Of a stretch of DNA of 8,428 nt, positions 6,150 through 8,428 are shown piece by piece (within the stretch, counting starts at the first letter, position 1; the number at the start of each line of letters is the position of its first letter). Position numbers and translations under genes: made by a program. Source of the DNA: Anaerolineaceae bacterium. Its GTDB lineage: Bacteria > Planctomycetota > Phycisphaerae > FEN-1346 > JAACEH01. Below the pieces are notes generated by a model. It ran no database searches. It was not told the DNA's origin and saw only the letters and a program-made list of their open reading frames with translations. The stretch is from positions 1 to 8,428 of the forward strand of contig JAACEH010000072.1 of assembly GCA_011682595.1 (NCBI GenBank), read 5' to 3'.

Positions 6150-7439
6150 CTAGGCCTTGGCCAGGGCCTGCTCCAGGTCGGCGATGATGTCGTCCAGCGA
6201 CTCGATGCCGATGCTCAGACGAACGAAGTTCGGCGTCACCCCGGCGGCCAGCAACTCGTCCTTGCTGAGCTGCTGGTGCGTCGTCGAGGCCGGATGAATG
6301 GCCAGGCTCTTGGCGTCGCCGATGTTGGCCAGGTGGCTGAAGACCTCGAGCGACTCGATGAACCGCTTACCGGCCTCGACGCCGCCGCTGATCTCAAAGC
6401 CCACCAGGCCGCCGAAGCCGCCCGATAAGTACTTCTCGGCCAGGGCCCGTGTCGGGTGTTCCTTCAGGCCCGGGAAGTAAACCTTCTCGATCTTCTTGTG
6501 CCCGACCAGGAAGTCGGCCACCGCCTGGGCGTTGGCGGCATGCCGCTCCATTCGCAGGGGCAACGTCTCGACGCCTTGAATAATCAGAAAAGCGTTGAAC
6601 GGACTGAGGCAGGCCCCGAGGTTCCGCAAGGGACCGGTCCGCAACTTGAGCGCGTAAGCGATATTGCCGAAGGTCTTGAAGAACTCGACGCCGTGATAAC
6701 TCACGTCGGGCTCGGTCAGGTCGGGGAAGCGTCCGTTGTCCCACGGATAGTTGCCGCCATCGACCACCAGGCCGCCGATGCTGTTGCCGTGGCCGCCCAG
6801 GTACTTGGTCAGGCTGTGGACCACGACGTGCACGCCGTGCTCGATCGGCCGGCACAGGGCGGGGGTGGCCGCAGTGTTGTCGACCATGAAGAGCAACTGG
6901 TGCTCGTTGGCCACCTTGGACAGCCCCTCGAAGTCGGCCACGTTCAGGGCCGGGTTGCCGATCGTCTCGACGAACAGCACCTTGGTCTGCGGCGTGACGG
7001 CCTTGGCGAACTCGGCCGGGTCGTCGCTGTCTACCCAATTGACGGTGATGCCGTAGCGCGGCAGCTCGTGCGTGAAAAGCGTGACCGTCCCGCCATAAAG
7101 GCGCGTGGACGAAACAATCTCGTCGCCCTGTTTCAACACGCCGAGCAGGGCCGAAGTGATGGCTCCCATGCCACTGGCGAAGGCCAGGGCCGCAGTGCCG
7201 CCCTCGAGGCTGGCTATGCGCTCTTCCAGCACGCCGTTGGTCGGGTTCATCAACCGCGTGTAAATGTTGCCGAACTCCTGCAGGGCAAAGAGCCGGGCCG
7301 CATGGCCGGTGTCCTTGAAGCAGTAGCTCGTGGTCTGGTAGATCGGCACCGCCCGGGCGCCGGTCGTCGGTTCGGCCTGCTCGTACCCGGCGTGCAGGCA
7401 CCGTGTCGCAAAACCTCGTTCTGTATTTTGCTCGGTCAT
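6150..7439 (-). CDS. metY: O-acetylhomoserine sulfhydrylase (MetY)
   Basis: PLP enzyme of the Cys/Met metabolism (trans-sulfuration) fold. It replaces the acetyl group of O-acetylhomoserine by sulfide to form homocysteine, so the cell need not pass through cystathionine. I start at ATG 7437-7439, with GAGGAG (7449-7454) 9 nt upstream, giving 429 residues (MTEQNTERGFATRCLHAGYE), the usual family length. The upstream extension to 7514 lacks family similarity. Motifs: YTRLMNPTNGVLEERIASLEGG, FASGMGAI, VETIGNPALNVADF, FMVDNTAATP, and the PLP lysine K212 in VHSLTKYLGGHGNSIGG. The C-terminal HPASTTHQQL and VRLSIGIESLDDI are also typical. It is the first gene of the riboswitch-controlled unit and is followed after about 147 bp by metX. 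Other enzymes of this fold (cystathionine gamma-synthase, methionine gamma-lyase) are shorter, and MetY is favoured by length and by metX next to it. Confidence 0.96.
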   Translation of the reverse strand: MTEQNTERGFATRCLHAGYEQAEPTTGARAVPIYQTTSYCFKDTGHAARLFALQEFGNIYTRLMNPTNGVLEERIASLEGGTAALAFASGMGAITSALLGVLKQGDEIVSSTRLYGGTVTLFTHELPRYGITVNWVDSDDPAEFAKAVTPQTKVLFVETIGNPALNVADFEGLSKVANEHQLLFMVDNTAATPALCRPIEHGVHVVVHSLTKYLGGHGNSIGGLVVDGGNYPWDNGRFPDLTEPDVSYHGVEFFKTFGNIAYALKLRTGPLRNLGACLSPFNAFLIIQGVETLPLRMERHAANAQAVADFLVGHKKIEKVYFPGLKEHPTRALAEKYLSGGFGGLVGFEISGGVEAGKRFIESLEVFSHLANIGDAKSLAIHPASTTHQQLSKDELLAAGVTPNFVRLSIGIESLDDIIADLEQALAKA

Positions 7440-7530
7440 TCGCTGAGTCTCCTCTCCTGAACCTGAAAATTTGTCGGCGCGGGTTTTCCCAAGGTGCAAT
7501 TCTGCCACACCCATCGGAATTCACAGTCAC

Positions 7531-7560
7531 AAAAAAAACCTCTTCCCGATGAGGAAGAGG
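7531..7560 (-). terminator. Intrinsic terminator, expression platform of the SAM riboswitch
   Basis: Reading the minus strand, CCTCTTCC (7560-7553), loop TCATCG (7552-7547), GGAAGAGG (7546-7539) and then eight T (7538-7531). It lies about 90 nt before the metY start and 27 nt after the aptamer, so it does not end a preceding gene; it sits in the leader of metY. The 9 nt at 7556-7548 (arm plus loop) can instead pair with 7594-7586, which contains the 3' strand of aptamer helix P1, with one G-T wobble. Formation of P1 on SAM binding would free the terminator. Confidence 0.93.
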
Positions 7561-7587
7561 CTATAGAAAATCCATTTCCAGCCGATC

Positions 7588-7717
7588 CCTCATCTTTCCC
7601 CCGCACGGGGGGCGGGATTTAGCACCTGACGTCCGCGGCGGACAACAATAATACATCCGCCGACAAACCGGTTGCTGTGGCGTCGCAGGGCCCGTCCCTC
7701 AGCCACTCTTGATGAAG
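7588..7717 (-). ncRNA. SAM-I (S-box) riboswitch aptamer
   Basis: Minus-strand reading from 7717. P1 is CTTCATC (7717-7711) paired with GATGAGG (7594-7588), one G-T wobble. The S-box consensus AAGAG (7710-7706) follows. P2 is GTGGC (7705-7701) with GCCAC (7681-7677), enclosing GAGGGAC and the GGG/CCC inner stem (7698-7696 with 7690-7688). The loop GG (7693-7692) can pair with CC (7671-7670) in AGCAACC, the known pseudoknot. P3 is CGGCGG (7662-7657) with CCGCCG (7641-7636). The conserved AGGTGCTAAATCC (7627-7615) then leads to P4, CCCCC with GGGGG (7611-7607 with 7602-7598), and the joining AAA before P1. The class is recognised from conserved motifs and order. It controls the metYXW unit by transcription attenuation, predicted off when SAM is high. 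Confidence 0.95.
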
Positions 7718-7748
7718 CACGCACTATTGACTTGTCACCAACGGCCAA

Positions 7749-7777
7749 ACTATACAGCGAAAGGTCCGCCCCGTCAA
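7749..7777 (-). promoter_or_regulatory. Sigma70-type promoter of the metYXW unit
   Basis: On the minus strand, TTGACG (7777-7772, 5 of 6) and TATAGT (7754-7749, 5 of 6) are separated by exactly 17 bp. The predicted start is near 7742, giving a leader of about 25 nt before the riboswitch aptamer at 7717. Position, spacing and quality all agree, so this is a strong candidate. Confidence 0.85.
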
Positions 7778-7790
7778 GCCGATTTTCCGG

Positions 7791-7810
7791 ACCGCCCTGG
7801 ACCGCCCTGG
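7791..7810. repeat. Tandem 10-bp duplication
   Basis: ACCGCCCTGG appears twice head to tail (7791-7800 and 7801-7810), just upstream of the met promoter -35 box. It lies between the two divergent promoters and may be only a slippage duplication. Confidence 0.6.
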
Positions 7811-7829
7811 CCATCCGCGCCGCATGCAG

Positions 7830-7858
7830 TTGCCCCGCCGCAGGCCCCTTGGTATAGT
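7830..7858 (+). promoter_or_regulatory. Candidate sigma70 promoter, divergent from met promoter
   Basis: TTGCCC (7830-7835, 4 of 6) and TATAGT (7853-7858, 5 of 6) are separated by 17 bp. The predicted start near 7865 points to the small ORF at 7902 with a leader of about 37 nt. The two -10 boxes face away from each other across roughly 100 bp. Confidence 0.6.
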
Positions 7859-7901
7859 GCAATCGTGAAATCCGGCCCAAAAATAAAAAGAACCTCCAGG
7901 C

Positions 7902-8078
7902 ATGACTCGACCGAACCGCGGACCGCCCCCCCCCTCCCGCCGCAAGATGGTCGGCCTTGCAGCCGGTGTCCTCCTGTTCCTGCTGGGCGGCCTGACCGTC
8001 GGCCAGCAGCGCTTGTGGCGGAACCCGGTTTCCTTCTGGGAGTACAACGCCGCGGCGATCAGATCAACGGCTGAATGA
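7902..8078 (+). CDS. Small single-pass membrane protein, hypothetical
   Basis: ATG 7902 to TGA 8076-8078 gives 58 residues: MTRPNRGPPPPSRRK, then a hydrophobic segment (about residues 16-33, VGLAAGVLLFLLGGLTVG), then a polar tail QQRLWRNPVSFWEYNAA. The positive RRK before the membrane segment fits an N-in orientation. A candidate promoter (7830-7858) lies upstream, but there is no clear Shine-Dalgarno before the ATG, only AAAAAG in the leader. Its last 20 bp overlap the end of the opposing gene at 8059. I do not recognise a family; it may be spurious, and the nine-C run at 7926-7934 is a place where a sequencing indel could change the frame. Confidence 0.42.
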   Translation: MTRPNRGPPPPSRRKMVGLAAGVLLFLLGGLTVGQQRLWRNPVSFWEYNAAAIRSTAE

Positions 8079-8428
8079 TGAAGACCCGGTCCTTGGGGTC
8101 GCCGGCGAAGGTTCGCCGCTCGAGTATGGTAAACTTGAAGCGCTGCCCCTTGGCCGCCTGCTCGCCGCCGCCGGCTGAGGCGAACTCCGCCTTCACGTCG
8201 CGAACGGCAAAGGCGATCTTGCCGTCCGGTCGGACGGGTGGCTTACCCTCGATGGTCTCGACCTGGCCGACCTCGATGATCCACTCGTAATAAGGAGCCG
8301 CCACCACCGCAAGGCCGTCGTACTTGCCGGTTTTGACCAGGTTTTCCACCGTCGCGACGATGACATAGGCCCTGACGTACTCGCGCTCGACGAAACCGTC
8401 GATCCGCTCTTCCTGTTCATCGAAAGCC
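8059..8428 (-). CDS. Unrecognised hypothetical protein, partial (N-terminus off window)
   Basis: The frame is open from the window edge through 122 codons to TGA at 8061-8059, so the start lies outside. The visible part reads AFDEQEERIDGFVEREYVRA, then YVIVATVENLVKTG, YDGLAVVAAPYYEWIIEVG, KPPVRPDGKIAFAVRDVKAE and ends RRTFAGDPKDRVFIIQPLI. It looks like a soluble alpha/beta or beta-rich domain, with no metal-binding cluster or membrane segment in view. GTG 8347-8349 is an internal possible start, but acidic, well-formed codons continue upstream, so I treat the gene as truncated by the window. I recognise no family. It converges with the small membrane ORF, with a 20-bp overlap. Confidence 0.72.
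   Translation of the reverse strand, partial: AFDEQEERIDGFVEREYVRAYVIVATVENLVKTGKYDGLAVVAAPYYEWIIEVGQVETIEGKPPVRPDGKIAFAVRDVKAEFASAGGGEQAAKGQRFKFTILERRTFAGDPKDRVFIIQPLI

Noticed and set aside
6456..7460. Plus-strand open frame of 334 codons
   Set aside because: Antisense of metY, with the same bias and no motifs.
7590..7880. Minus-strand open frame of 96 codons
   Set aside because: It runs through the met promoter and the riboswitch aptamer, which explain this sequence fully.
1..8428. CRISPR array, tRNA, rRNA, insertion sequence or prophage genes
   Set aside because: No regularly spaced repeats, no tRNA-like cloverleaf and no transposase or phage motifs were seen on either strand.

Overview
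The window is GC-rich bacterial chromosome with long, G/C-ending-codon genes and no sign of phage, plasmid, insertion sequence or CRISPR. The gene mix fits a metagenomic Planctomycetota-type genome: a secreted alpha-helical protein, a membrane-anchored fusion of a carbohydrate-binding-like domain with an esterase, and a direct-sulfhydrylation methionine operon. That taxonomic guess is inference only.

Left part (1-4156). A twin zinc-ribbon protein runs off the left edge on the minus strand (1-524). A gene-free spacer of about 360 bp follows. It holds a pair of inverted, REP-like GC hairpins and two 10-bp direct repeats spaced 22 bp apart. On the plus strand a secreted, probably alpha/alpha-barrel protein (888-2145) starts at a GTG behind a strong Shine-Dalgarno. 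Its signal-peptide frame and its mature-domain frame do not join without a +1 shift, and a CCCC run at 993-996 is the likely place. A hairpin sits on its stop codon, and a textbook intrinsic terminator (2180-2220) separates it from the next gene. That gene (2312-4156) encodes an N-terminal membrane anchor, a CBM6/35-like jelly roll, a helical linker and an alpha/beta-hydrolase with Ser513, Asp561 and His593.

Right part (4213-7777, minus strand). This is a complete methionine transcription unit: sigma70-like promoter (TTGACG, 17 bp, TATAGT), SAM-I (S-box) riboswitch aptamer, intrinsic terminator with a U8 tail, then metY, metX and metW. A 9-bp antiterminator can be drawn between the 3' strand of aptamer helix P1 and the 5' arm and loop of the terminator, so the sequence itself predicts SAM-dependent premature termination. 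MetX acetylates (or possibly succinylates) homoserine. MetY exchanges the acyl group for sulfide to give homocysteine. MetW is the methyltransferase-like partner of MetX and is coupled to it by an ATGA overlap. The metY-metX gap holds three consecutive hairpins, the outer two being inverted relatives of each other.

Right end (7830-8428). A second promoter-like site fires away from the met promoter toward a 58-residue single-pass membrane ORF (7902-8078). That ORF's 3' end overlaps the 3' end of an unrecognised partial gene entering from the right edge on the minus strand (8059-8428).

The most informative discovery is the riboswitch-controlled metYXW unit with its readable switching mechanism. 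The most unusual structural features are the two families of paired inverted hairpins and the interrupted secreted-protein gene.
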